DNA from: Callorhinus ursinus
Taxonomy: Eukaryota; Chordata; Mammalia; Carnivora; Otariidae
Reading direction: 5' to 3'
NCBI RefSeq assembly: GCF_003265705.1
Contig: NW_020312903.1
Location: 24,658,107 to 24,722,106, forward strand
DNA: 64,000 nucleotides
Every line of letters starts with the position of its first letter. Within the stretch, counting starts at the first letter, position 1. Shown in pieces: positions 1-11,024 of this stretch. A program made the translations under genes and the position numbers. The notes under the pieces were generated by a model. It was not told the DNA's origin, made no database searches, and saw only the letters and a program-made list of their open reading frames with translations.

Positions 1-417
1 TTTTACCCAGTGACAGAAAAGTAATATTGTAAGCAATTAAAACTATTTAAAAAATTGTTAGGAGGTCAGTTATGTGCATCAAAGAGGCATTGGTCTGCAA
101 GCGCTGGTGTAACTGTGAGGTGAGTCAGTTTAGAAGAAAGAGGGTCTAGTGTTCCTCCATTTTCTGACGTAACAAACTATACACTGTGCTTCTTATGCTC
201 ATTACTTAAAGGCATCTTAAAAGAAATAACCTTTTGATTTGAAATGCAAATAAAAAATGGTCACATTTTGGATAATGGGTAAAAGCATAAGATGATATGT
301 TTGAATGCATTACTAGAGACAATTTATTGGCTTTGTGGATATTTTCTGTGTTCGGTAATGTTCGGTCATTGAGGCAAATCAAGAAGAAGGGAACTTGCCT
401 TCACGTTTTTTTCCTAA

Positions 418-609
418 GGGCTCCTGGGTGGCTCAGTCAGTTAAGCGACTGCCTTCGGCTCAGGTCATGATCCTGGAGTCCCGGGATAGAGTCCACATCG
501 GGCTCCCTGCTCGGCAGGGAGTCTGCTTCTCCCTCTGACCCTCTTCCCTCTAGTGCTCTCTATCTCTCATTCTCTCTCTCAAATAAATAAATAAAATCTT
601 TAAAAAAAA
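418..609 (+). mobile_element. Can-SINE (carnivore tRNA-derived SINE)
   Basis: Full-length element: tRNA-like head with GGCTCAGTCAGTTAAGCGAC, CT-rich middle, AAATAAATAAATAAAATCTTT tail. The 12-bp target duplication TTTTTTTCCTAA is at 406-417 and 610-621. Confidence 0.95.
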
Positions 610-3600
610 TTTTTTTCCTAAATATGAATTGGGATAATTGTTTCTTTAAAACTCTGTATCATTGGCCTACCCAAATCTGCCTCATTTATTCTTGATCAAG
701 GATGTATCTTTAAATAGATGGTGACTGTTTGCATCCCTAAAGGTTCTCTAGCTTGAGTACCATGTAGTGAATATGGGCAAGTTCAGAAATTCCATGAGAG
801 GTAGTTTCTGTTTGGGCAAACAAATTTTGGAAGATTATTCTGAGTGGCTCTGGGAATAAACTTGTTCTCATTGCATAGATAACATTCTTTGGCTAACGTG
901 TTTCTTAAATATAAAAATGATTAATCAGCAAATACATTCTCTTGCAGTCCTTGGAAGACTCTCCTTATCTCTTCAGTGTAGTTAACTGAACACCTAGTGC
1001 ATTCAAGACACTGTGTTGTGGATAGAACACTAAGAACAAAGATGACTGAAAAGACATGCTAGCTAGCTAGCCGCAAGTATTTTACTGTCTCCATTTTCTT
1101 CTTTAATCTTCCTGTTGTAGTTAGAAGTGAGTATGTGTGGGTTCTGTTAAAGATGTTACCAAGATTTCTTGGTATGTGCCCTTCCCCCCACCCCACCATA
1201 CACACAAATATCAATTCGAAGACAAAAGACATTTGGACTTGCTCAGTTGCAGATGAAAAAGCTGGGGAACTTCAGCATCCCCCCAGTATCTGCTCCAACT
1301 ACTTGCAGAGACCCTGCCCAGGGACGTTTACTGCATACCAGCTGTAAGCTGGATTTGCACACAAGTGGATTTAAGAGACCATTCTGTCCTCTTTGGCAGA
1401 TGACTGTGACCTGCTGCATATCTTAGCATTCACTTAGGTTACCCTTGCTCTGGTCAAGTTGAAGTAAAGGGTAGGGCTTTTAAGAGCAGGCTGGGGCCCT
1501 GGAGAAATTTTGAGGGTAACCTGGCTAATAACCTTTACAGGAGGGATTTTTACAAATGCAATTTATTTGGGCTCTGCCTTAGCCCCCCAACCCCCTGCAC
1601 CTCGCCCCTCACCCTGGGGGTGGAGATGGAGAGAGTGAGTGTCCTTCTGCAGTTCTTCTCAGGTGAAAATTTCTATTCCCTAAACCCAAGGCCAAAATGT
1701 GGGGAGAGGAGAAAAATTTCCCTTTTATTAGCACTTAAAATGTCTTTAAAATCAGCCACTTGTTTACTCAGTGGATGAGTAATGGATGTTCATGAAATAA
1801 AACAAATGTCTTAACTTTAGAGGCCACAGATGATTCTTAGTATCTGTTTGGGAATGCTAAAACTTACATAAAATATAACACTCACATTATCATTGCTGTT
1901 TCTTTTGGAATTTTCCAGTTGGTGTCCTATGCATATTAAATAAGGCATGCATTTAGTTAACTTGTTATCCTCTGACTGAACAGTAGTATTTACTCTGGGA
2001 TTCCTCTTTTTCTTCAGTTTAGATCCTATGTTTTATATGAAGAGTAATATAAAGTTGTATAAGATTTTTTTTGCCACTTTCTAAAAATTGATTATACTAC
2101 TTTGTAGAGCTATCTCTATGATATTATTAACACATAACATGCCAGAAGTTACAATACTTCGGCCACAAAATCTTTCTTTTTTTTCTTCAAATTAACCCTT
2201 GGGTTGATTTCTCAATGAAAGGTAACAATGTAAAATTTCTTACAGCATTTTTCTATGGTATGTTCAAATTCCTGTTCCCCTTTTGCCTTATTGATGTTAA
2301 AATCTGCAACTTGACCTTTCTTTGAAATTAATGGTCACACAGTAACTGTAGGTCGGGTTCTAGCAGTATCAATATTTGCCTGGCTAGAAAAATGTTTTCA
2401 TCTGTTTGCACATGATCTATTTTCCAGTTCTCTGAAGGTCCTGCATATCTTTTGCAATTCTTTCCGTGAGGAGGAAATTTCCAGAGCAGACTGCAAATCC
2501 ATGGTGTCCTGCAGGAGCAAGGCAGGAGTCACCCTCATGGAGCTAACACACCAGCTGGTCACCCAGAAACTTTTCTCTCCACTATTGTTTTATGCTAATG
2601 GCATTTTTATTTTCAGGCTGGTAATTCATATAACATTAGTATCAATTATAATTTCATTTGATAGGGTAATTAATTCATTTCACTTAAACCCTAATGTGTG
2701 TTTGGACTATTAATAGTTTCAAATTTCTGAGTGTGCCACCAGTATGACAGACATCTTTTTTTCAAGCTAGTTAGTAAAACGCTTGGTTGATACTGAAAAA
2801 AGTAAACAGCTAAAGAGCACAGTATTAAAAAAAAAAAAGGCTAATTACTGTGCTACTCTGGCAAGGTGACTATTGTGTTCTTTAGAGTCAGCCTTGTGGC
2901 TTCTGCAGATGAACTAAATTTCTAGTAGCAGCGCTTAAAAAAATGTAGTCAAGGAAATATGGTTTTTCAGGTCTTGGAAAGAAATAATCACTGAACTTTA
3001 ATATATAAGAAAAAGAAAGAAAGAGAAAAAACATTACATTTGAGAAATACCCATACAGCTTTCAGGGTTTCTAGGAAACCAGATTAGCAATTAGAACGTT
3101 GTTTGGTGAACAGTGAATGTGGGCAAGAAAAGGGGATCGCCCCGAGGGATATTTTATGCAGATCAGGAAAAGCACTGCTTTAATCTGCCTCTTCTCTCTC
3201 ATTTAGTATGCAAGTCCATTTTTAGTGTATTGATAGATATTGCTCTCTTATTCTGTCACCAATCTCTTAAAACATTCTCTCTTTATATTTATATATGTTA
3301 ATATTATTGCTGGTTTTGCAGTAAAATTCTGATCTTGCGATGGGAGTCATTCTGCTATTTCAAGTATCTTTGAATGGTTACACTTTTTTTCTTTTTCTTG
3401 TGCTTCCTCTTCTATTTTTTTTTTTTTTTTTTTTGATCTAGAGAAGAGAATCATTTCCTGTCAGGCAAAAGCACAATTTGAGGTAAGTTCCTTCTTTATC
3501 CAAATGTAGGATGAGTAGGCATCCTTTGTCCTGGGATTATATAGCAAATTGGAACTCAGTTTTTAACTTGAGTAATTATCCAAAATTTAAAATTAAAACT

Positions 3601-3670
3601 TATATTCAATTTATGTTAATTATGTTTGGAACAACTTATCTATGTGAATCTACTTTTTAACTATTTGTTT

Positions 3671-3830
3671 AAAAAAAAGATTTAATTATTTATTTTAGAG
3701 AGAGCGAGCGAGCACACGTGCACGTGGGGGGGAGGGGCAGAGGGAGACAAGCAGACTCCCCGCTGAGACCATGACTCGAGCTGAAATCAAGAGCTGGACA
3801 CTCAACTGACTGAGCCACGCAGGCACCCCC
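3671..3830 (-). mobile_element. Can-SINE, older copy
   Basis: Minus orientation: A-rich/AGAGAGAG tail side at left, head ending TGAGCCACGCAGGCACC at right. The internal CCATGACTCGAGCTGAAATC block is shortened. Flanks TAACTATTT / TAACCATTT may be the decayed target duplication. Confidence 0.85.
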
Positions 3831-6800
3831 TAACCATTTTTGAATTCTGAGTACAGATCAAGTTCTTCTGATAAAGACTGTGTCCAAATTGACATGTGCT
3901 AGAAGTGTAAAATACATGCTAGATTTTAAAGATTTGCTTCAAAAAAGAAAAGAAAATACAAAAATATATTAAAAATCTTATTAAAAGGCATTTTAGCCCG
4001 ATTATATGTTGAAATGATAACATTTTTGATATGTTGGGATAATAAAGTACATTATTGTAATCAATTTCACCTGTTTCTACTTTTATTAATATGGCTCCTG
4101 AAAAATTTTAGATTGTGTATGTGGCTCTCTTATTCCTACCATAAGTTCTGCAATTGTCCAGAATATGAGGCGTGAACATAGTCCACGTGAATTTCCTTAC
4201 CCTGAGAAATCACTGGTATTGGAAAAAAGACCCTCCTCTGGTTTCTATGTAGTGGCCAGACAGGAGAATTTATCTTCAATCACCATGAGCCTGACTCTGG
4301 CTGTTCATTGTGCTTGCTTTTGGCCTCAAAAGTTCAACCAATACCAGGTTTCTGGGCAGCATTTCTCCATCATTATCTGAGCTTCTAGCCCTACCAGCAA
4401 CCAGCTAAAGAGCCTGCCCAATGCCTACACCAGTGGTAACTCATGGAAGAGCTAGACTAGAGAATGAAAGCAGCTTACCAGGACAGCCATTTGTTCGGGA
4501 ACTAGGCAGCCCACCTTCAAAGAGGTGCTGATGTTAGGCAAATGATCATTCTACTACACTCAAGCAATTTATAGGGAATTTGGTCCAGCTTCTACACCTT
4601 GGACACCATCCTCTAAAACAAGCTTATACTCAGCTGCCTCAAATCAACACACTGGATTAGGATCAAACCAAACTGAACACAACTACTGAAAATACAAGCA
4701 CTCAAGTATTCATGGATGGGCTCTTACTAGACATCTAGATTTTCTATTATTCCCTGAGAATATGGTTCCTGGGAACTGATAAATACACATCATTTGCTCA
4801 CAATATCTAGAATGACTCCTGCTACATAGGGTGCATTTAGTTATCTATCACCATTTTTAGGGTATAAAATCTAGATGAACACATGTGATGGGTTAGTTGA
4901 TAATTCCTGGAAAAAAATCACAAAACATGACAAGGGTACAGATTTCTGACTCTGAATTCAATGTTTTTTTTTTTTCTTCCATTATACCCCTCCTTTATAA
5001 ATGTCACATTAAATGGGCATAGATATATTATGCAAATTGAAAAATAAAGGCCAAATGAACTATAAAGATGCCCACCACATCTCTCAAATTTCAGTCTCTA
5101 TCTTCTTCGCTTAGTCAAGATCTTTCCAGTGGGAAAACATCCCAAAATGAAATTCACAACTTCACTTCTCATTTCTATGCTAAGGATTCCTATTTTGATC
5201 TTTTCAGCCCCCACTTGTCTTCAAGGCTCTAGTGCTACATTTCCAACTGTTTTATCCATTCCTCAAAAACCCCACACATTTAAATTTCACTATATATAAG
5301 TCATCTTCAAAGGACTTGAAAAGCAGAAAAAGAAAACTTGGTAGAAAGTATGTAGTACTCTACATCTAAAGGGAAAACAAATTCTAAATGTGAGGCAGTA
5401 TTTTGTCTTTACTGGTTTACACAAACCCTCGGGTTATCCACTTCCTTCCTTGGTCACCAAATAGCTTCTAATTAATCTGGCTTCCCAGGAAGCTCCTCGC
5501 CTGTAAAAGTGGTTCTTGAATTTAATGCTTTTGTTTTACAGAAGCTAACATTCTGTTGCTATCTCCACATACAGAAATATTTTAATTCAATTTATATGTA
5601 TTGAGAATCCACTATATTCTAAGCCCTGAAATTGCACAATAAGTGGCATAAGAGAAGCATGTAAGATATATATCTTATTATAGAAGACATTTATATATAA
5701 TTTCTAGAAAAGCAAATAAATCAGATTCTTGACCTGGTCTGAAGGACCAGAAAGGCTTGTCTAAGGTAATAGCATTTGAGAATGTGTAAGGGCCTTGGGG
5801 TAAAAGAAAGTAAATTACTGTAAAAGAAATATTGTTTCAAACCCTGTCTGGGATAAAATCTTATTGCTTTGATATAACTAGTAATCTCCTTATTTGAATA
5901 AATTAGAACTCTGATAATTGCTTAATTATTTATGGGATCAATATTGGTCTTGGGAGACCAATCACTCATGCATCCACCTGACAGTCAAGAGTCTGCAGAC
6001 CTACTAGGAGAGAAACTTATAAATTGGCCCACTAGAGTTTTTCCTGTGCAGGAAGATCATAATAAAACCCTGACACCTGTTTATCGCTAAATTGCCTAGA
6101 AAGTTGTTGTTACTGTCTCAAGAATTACTTCCAGGTCTACAATTAGGTTACTATCATACAGAACAGAACCAAAATGGGGGCACTGGATGTGGTGAAAAAG
6201 GAAACCAAGGGATAAGCAAAATCCAGATCAAGCAAGGGATTGTCCTTTGACGTTTGGAACTTATTCATAAACACAAGATATAAAAAAGATGAGGGGGGTG
6301 ATCACATTTACATTTTATAAAGATCAGTCTTTCTAGAATATGCTATTCATATAAATATGTGAGTCACAAATACAAGCAACAGATTTAATGTAAATTTTCT
6401 AGCAGCCACAGTAAAAACAAGTAAAGAGGATCAGGTGAATTAATTATAATGCTATAGTTAATATAATCCAATATACTGACAGTGTTTTCATTTTAACATG
6501 TAATGAATGTAAAAAAAAATTACTCAGTTGTTCATCAACTTCAACTCAATACTATGATTTTCTAGAATATCAAGGTGCATTGTTAAAAGTTCCAATGACA
6601 AGGGTTTAGTATTTTTTTTTTACAATTTCATGGAAAACAACTTGAGAACTTCCATTTTCTTCTTATAAGATTATAGTTCAGAATGTACTATGTTTAATTT
6701 CTATGAATATGCTTTCTTATTGATGAAGGCCTGCATAAATAAGAAATGATACGTCATTCAGAAATGCAATATTTTATCTGTTGGTGACTCCCTCCAACCA

Positions 6801-7183
6801 AAAAAGCAAAACACAACTGAAGCTTCTTTTAAAACAACTTATCAAAGACACAGAATTAACATTTTTTAAGGTGGCTTATCTCTTATAAAAATGTAGGGGT
6901 TTTTTAAACGTGAAAACCCAAAAGGCTGAAATAAAGGCATTTGAATTTCTCCAAATTCAAATATAATTCATTTGATCATTAATTCTATCAGTGTCTGAAA
7001 ACAATCTTATGAAGAGATACTATAATTATGCCATTTTACAGGTGAGGAAACTGGATGAAAGACATACATTTAGCAAGACTCTAATATTACCTTGAATGTA
7101 TTTACAAATTGAATCCTCAGAGTATTTGTTATCCTACTGATATAATTAACTTGTTACAATGACAGTGTCATTAGAGCAGCTAA

Positions 7184-7310
7184 AATTTATTCAAAGTTTC
7201 TTGACTGCTAGGCATTGTTTTAAATGCTTTACAGATCCAAACCTAATCCCCCAACAGCCCTACAGGTAGATACTCTTACTAGCTCCATTTTTTAAATGAG
7301 GGAATTGAAA
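7184..7310 (-). mobile_element. MIR fragment
   Basis: Contains GCTAGGCATTGTTTTAAATG followed by a CCCTACAGGTAGATACTCTT-type stretch and ATGAGGGAATTG, as in MIR read antisense. Confidence 0.65.
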
Positions 7311-7414
7311 GATAAATTCTAAAAAAAAAATTTTTACTAAGTTGAAATGCTTCACGTACTGTTCTCAAGAATGTTTGAAAATAGTCTAATACATATTTTA
7401 TTAGTTTGTAATGG

Positions 7415-7625
7415 TGGTTGCAAAAGCAGCTACCATCTGTGGAGGGCTTTGGAAGTGTTGGGCACTGTTCAAGGCATTTGAGTGTAATAACCCATTTGAT
7501 CGTCATGGTGATCTGTGAGAGGGGGGTACTATTACTACCACTATTTTATAGGTAAGAAAACGGAGGCATCCAGAATGTGGGTAAACTGGCCGTCACACAG
7601 AGAAGAATAACAGTGGTGGGATTCC
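7415..7625 (-). mobile_element. MIR fragment
   Basis: GTTGGGCACTGTTCAAGGCA, then TACTATTACTACCACTATTT, AGAAAACGGAGGC and GGTGGGATTC in MIR order. Separate from the copy at 7184 by about 100 bp. Confidence 0.65.
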
Positions 7626-8539
7626 TCTTTGCAGCCTGATAGTGCACGTGTCAAATTGTACTCAAGCTTTGTATTAATGCAGGTTTTATCCAGATAGGAT
7701 GAAATGTGGAAGTTTCCTGCATTCCCCAAACTGTGAATGAAGAAACGAATGCATCAATTTTGGATGACTGACCCATTTTAACTAATGCCTCTCCCCACCA
7801 CAACTGTTCCAATTCAAAAGTTTTCCGGTTTTAAAAATCAAAATCCTACTTATATCATCCAAATATACATTCTAATTAGTGGGGTTGGAACTCAAGGTGT
7901 TTAAAAAAAAATTTAATTTTAAAGGGAGTTTTCTTTTTATAATTTCTATTAAAAAATTAAGCACCACCAAAAATCATTCTGCTTTAACATAATCTTTTAA
8001 AGCTAAAAGTTTAATAGAGGACTTAGTGAAATATAAACAAAGAAACACTTAAGTTGATTTAACTAATATCAACATTCTATTTTATATTATCTCATTTTAT
8101 AATCAAGCATTTAGATAGACTAGTGAGAGTTTTCTAAAAATACCCACTGGATAAATTTCATTAAAAAAATATATATATCTCTGGTCTTCAGTTTATTTAT
8201 TAAAAGCTATGTGGTCCTCTCTATAAGGTATATAAAAGAAACATTTACACACATCCTTATTGATGGCTCATTAATAGCACAAGCAACATTTTAAGGCTTG
8301 ACACTTTTGGTGCATGATTATTCAGTTTTTCTCCATATATAGACACCACACCTTGTTGTCAATAAATAATTCCACTTTAATGGCAAAGTAATAATTTAGA
8401 CAGATACAGGGTGCACATTTGCAAAAAAATATATGCAAGCTGGTTTACAAGCTAGAGGAACAATAAACCAATAGAAAATACATCATCCAGTTAAGTCCAT
8501 TGACACCAAGTACTTATTATTGGGGCTTTACAAAGACTA

Positions 8540-11024
8540 CAAAACTTTTCAGATGATTTATTTCACTGTTTCTGCCTATTTACATGATATGTTACATCAA
8601 AAATGTACAAAATATAAAATGTATACAGACAAATGTTTCACAAACTAGTTTAAGTTGTAAACTAGGTGAACCTACTGGGATGTATTGCAGGAACTTGAGT
8701 GTAAGATCATGTTTGGACTGTGTTTCTCAAAATGGCAGGGAAAGATTAGCAATTTCTTTTAGACCACATATCATACAAGGGCAACTAGTCACTCATCCAG
8801 CTACATATACCGATGTTTTACGACAGCTCTGATCCATGTTTGAGGCTTCAAAGTCAGGGTGACAATTCTATGTGCATAAATTCAGTTCAGATTTCCCTTA
8901 GGGCAATAGCACCGTGTAGGACCTATAGACTTAGCGACACTCTGAAAACAGCACAGATGTCTTGTGTTGTTATTGTTCTATAGCAACTGACCCACGGGTG
9001 GTCACAGAGGGTAGCACCAATTCACGTCCTGAAAGCAACCCATCTTCACGTGCCTAGAACAAGTCTACACCATGGCCTAGCCCTTTGGTTCGGAAAACTC
9101 AAAACCCCGCCCTCTGTGCGTGGTGGTAACTTCTCCCATGATTCCAATTGGTTTTCATGCACTCTCTTTAAAGCCTGCCACAACAGATGCTTTTCGGACA
9201 TTTTTACTCTCCCAAAAACTTATTGGCTTCATGTACAGTTTTGAAGCATGCTCACTCTAGCACTGATCGCTCCTGCATCGTCATAACAACTGTAAATACA
9301 GGACAAACACACCAGATAATAACAGCTTTGAGGGTTTGCATTCTGTATTTGTTTGCAATGTACAGGAAATCTCAGCAAGTGAAACACCTCAACACCGACA
9401 GGATTAAAGTACATTTGTGTGTGTGTGTGTTTAGATTTGTGCAAGATTTTTAAAATGATTATTTACAATCCCTACCCAGTAGACTGTGCAAATCTAACCT
9501 TCTTTTACAGTATAAACGCTTCTTCCACAGTGACTTCACTGCTTCAGTGTTCTTTAATGCTGAATTTCTCATGTACAACGATAGCAATCAAAACGACATG
9601 CTCCAAACTAAGAGGAATAGTACGAATAATAATGAAAAGAGGAGGGGAGGAAAAGCCAAATAGTTGTGCTCATGTTGCATCTACTACTTCCAGCTCTGCT
9701 GGCTAAGAATTCCAAATCTCCCTCCTTCTACAACTCTTTTGCCTAGAACTGGATGGAGGGTAGCCACATGTCTTCGCTTTGAAGTGATGGTCAAAGAGGG
9801 TTTCCGGGCTAACTTGAACATTTTGGAGGAGAGGCGATCTATTCCCAAGGTAAAAATACTCTGATTTTTCTCCTATCCAATTCTTCCAAAAAAAAAAAAA
9901 AAAGAACCCCGAAACAAACAAACAAACAAACAAAAAAAAACCCCAAACAGATACCTAGAGATGAGGCTACTGTGTTAACTGGTGTTGCTTGGTTATAAAA
10001 TGAAAAGACAGTGGAGATTACCAATGGTTTAGGATTTAAACCAACTGTTAAACTGTCGTAGAAATCTGTTTTAAGGCAGTGAGACAGCACCATAGGAAAT
10101 GTCCCTTCTTTCACTGAAAAGGCTCCAACAAATAAAGCCCTAAGAAAGCCTTTTGTCAGTGTTGACTAATAATTGGTATAAAACTCTTGTTAAGGGAGTG
10201 GGCAGGTGGTTTAAAACAACCTTATAAAACCTGTGGTAAAAACAACCTTATAAAACCTGTGATCATACACGAGAAAGTTGGCGGAGCACGTCATGTGAAT
10301 GTGGCAGTTAAGAATGACATTGGCACGTCTCCAGCTGGCCGTCGTCGTGTCTTCCTGGCGGTCGCGTAATTCCGCTCGTGCCGACGGAGGCCTGGCCTCT
10401 TGGCTTCGTTTTGGAATGGGGTGCGCGCACAACACAAACGCTGCTGGAGCCCTGTGACCAGCACCATGGCGCACGAAGGAGGTCGGACGGAGAAGAAGGG
10501 GCCCTGCTTGGGGGGAGGACGGCCCCTCCGAGGAAACGAAAGGGAGGGACAAAAAAGGGCGGCATTGTAAACTTTTAAAGAGGAAAAAAACAGAAAGTCC
10601 AGTTTGGCTATCCCGTGTGCAATCGGTTCAGTTGCCCTGTCTTTAGGGTCCTTTCCAGTTGAATAATGGAGCCGGACATCACTCCAAGGATATAAAAATG
10701 CCTAGACATAAAATAAAGTTAAGCTTCCGTTTCAGTTGAGCATCTTGGCGGTTCCAACTTAGTTCTGCTGCCTCCTCAGAGACCACGACTCTGGGTCAGG
10801 GCCCTCGACAGGGTGCTTTCATACTGGCAGTGGGTTAGTGAAAATACCTTACTTGTTAAACCTTTTGAAAAAGCATAGTCTCTTCCCCTAACTTCTTCCA
10901 CCCTCTAGAGAGTGGATTCAAGAGATGAATCTAGAATGTCTTCATGGTGGCTGGTGCTATCGCTGTCACAGCTTTGTGTGCCCGAGTAATTGGCTGCTTC
11001 TTGGAGTTTCATTAGCATATTCAT
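8540..11024 (-). CDS. NAV3: NAV3 terminal exon: last 39 codons plus 3' UTR
   Basis: The coding part is 11024-10905: residues 732-770, [17 protein letters not shown], then an acidic/Ser segment, [14 protein letters not shown] and TAG. The acceptor is CTTTTTCTTCAG. The remaining 2.36 kb is 3' UTR, ended here at about 8540 because of an AATAAA at 8562-8557 with GU-rich sequence after it. The UTR contains a CpG-rich patch, a 23-bp tandem duplication, an A-rich simple repeat and two Pumilio-type motifs. The coding part is certain; the cleavage point is estimated to within tens of bases. Confidence 0.85.
8557..8562 (-). promoter_or_regulatory. Probable NAV3 poly(A) signal AATAAA
   Basis: The minus strand reads AATAAA here, followed 15-30 nt later by a T/G-rich stretch (GTTTTGTAGTCTTTGT), the usual layout of a cleavage site. 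Further downstream hexamers at 8201-8192 could give a longer end. ATTAAA-type signals in the minus strand near 8375 and 9555 are weaker alternatives. Confidence 0.55.
8577..8584 (-). promoter_or_regulatory. Pumilio-type element TGTAAATA in 3' UTR
   Basis: Exact match to the TGTANATA consensus on the transcript strand, about 15 nt before the proposed poly(A) signal. Known to recruit PUM1/PUM2 repressors in other mRNAs; function here is inference. Confidence 0.4.
9460..9467 (-). promoter_or_regulatory. Second Pumilio-type element TGTAAATA in 3' UTR
   Basis: A second exact TGTAAATA on the transcript strand, about 880 nt upstream of the first in the same UTR. Confidence 0.4.
9889..9950. repeat. 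A-rich simple repeat, (CAAA)n
   Basis: A run of A then four CAAA units and a second A run, inside the NAV3 3' UTR (T-rich in the transcript). Confidence 0.9.
10213..10261. repeat. 23-bp tandem duplication
   Basis: The 23-base unit starting AAAACAACCTTATAAAACC occurs at 10213-10235 and, unchanged, at 10239-10261 (period 26). Inside the NAV3 3' UTR. Confidence 0.9.
10285..10560. promoter_or_regulatory. CpG-rich patch in the 3' UTR
   Basis: About two dozen CpG dinucleotides by eye in roughly 280 bases (for example GTCGTCGTG, GGTCGCG, GCGCGCAC), in a window that is otherwise AT-rich and CpG-poor. No promoter motif is recognised. It could be a 3' CpG island or simply conserved UTR. Confidence 0.4.

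Larger units (their letters stand above)
1..8539. other. Intergenic region downstream of NAV3
   Basis: No coding region or RNA gene recognised. It holds SINEs at 418-609 and 3671-3830, MIR fragments around 7184-7310 and 7415-7625, a further MIR-like trace near 7000-7080, and short A/T runs (3416-3434, 2828-2838). A (CTAG)n palindrome lies at 1059-1073. The stretch 4160-4760 is more balanced in composition but has stops in all frames and was not identified. Confidence 0.7.

Noticed and set aside
4160..4760. Possible processed pseudogene in the intergenic part
   Set aside because: Short protein-like pieces appear in shifting frames, but none could be tied to a known protein by eye.
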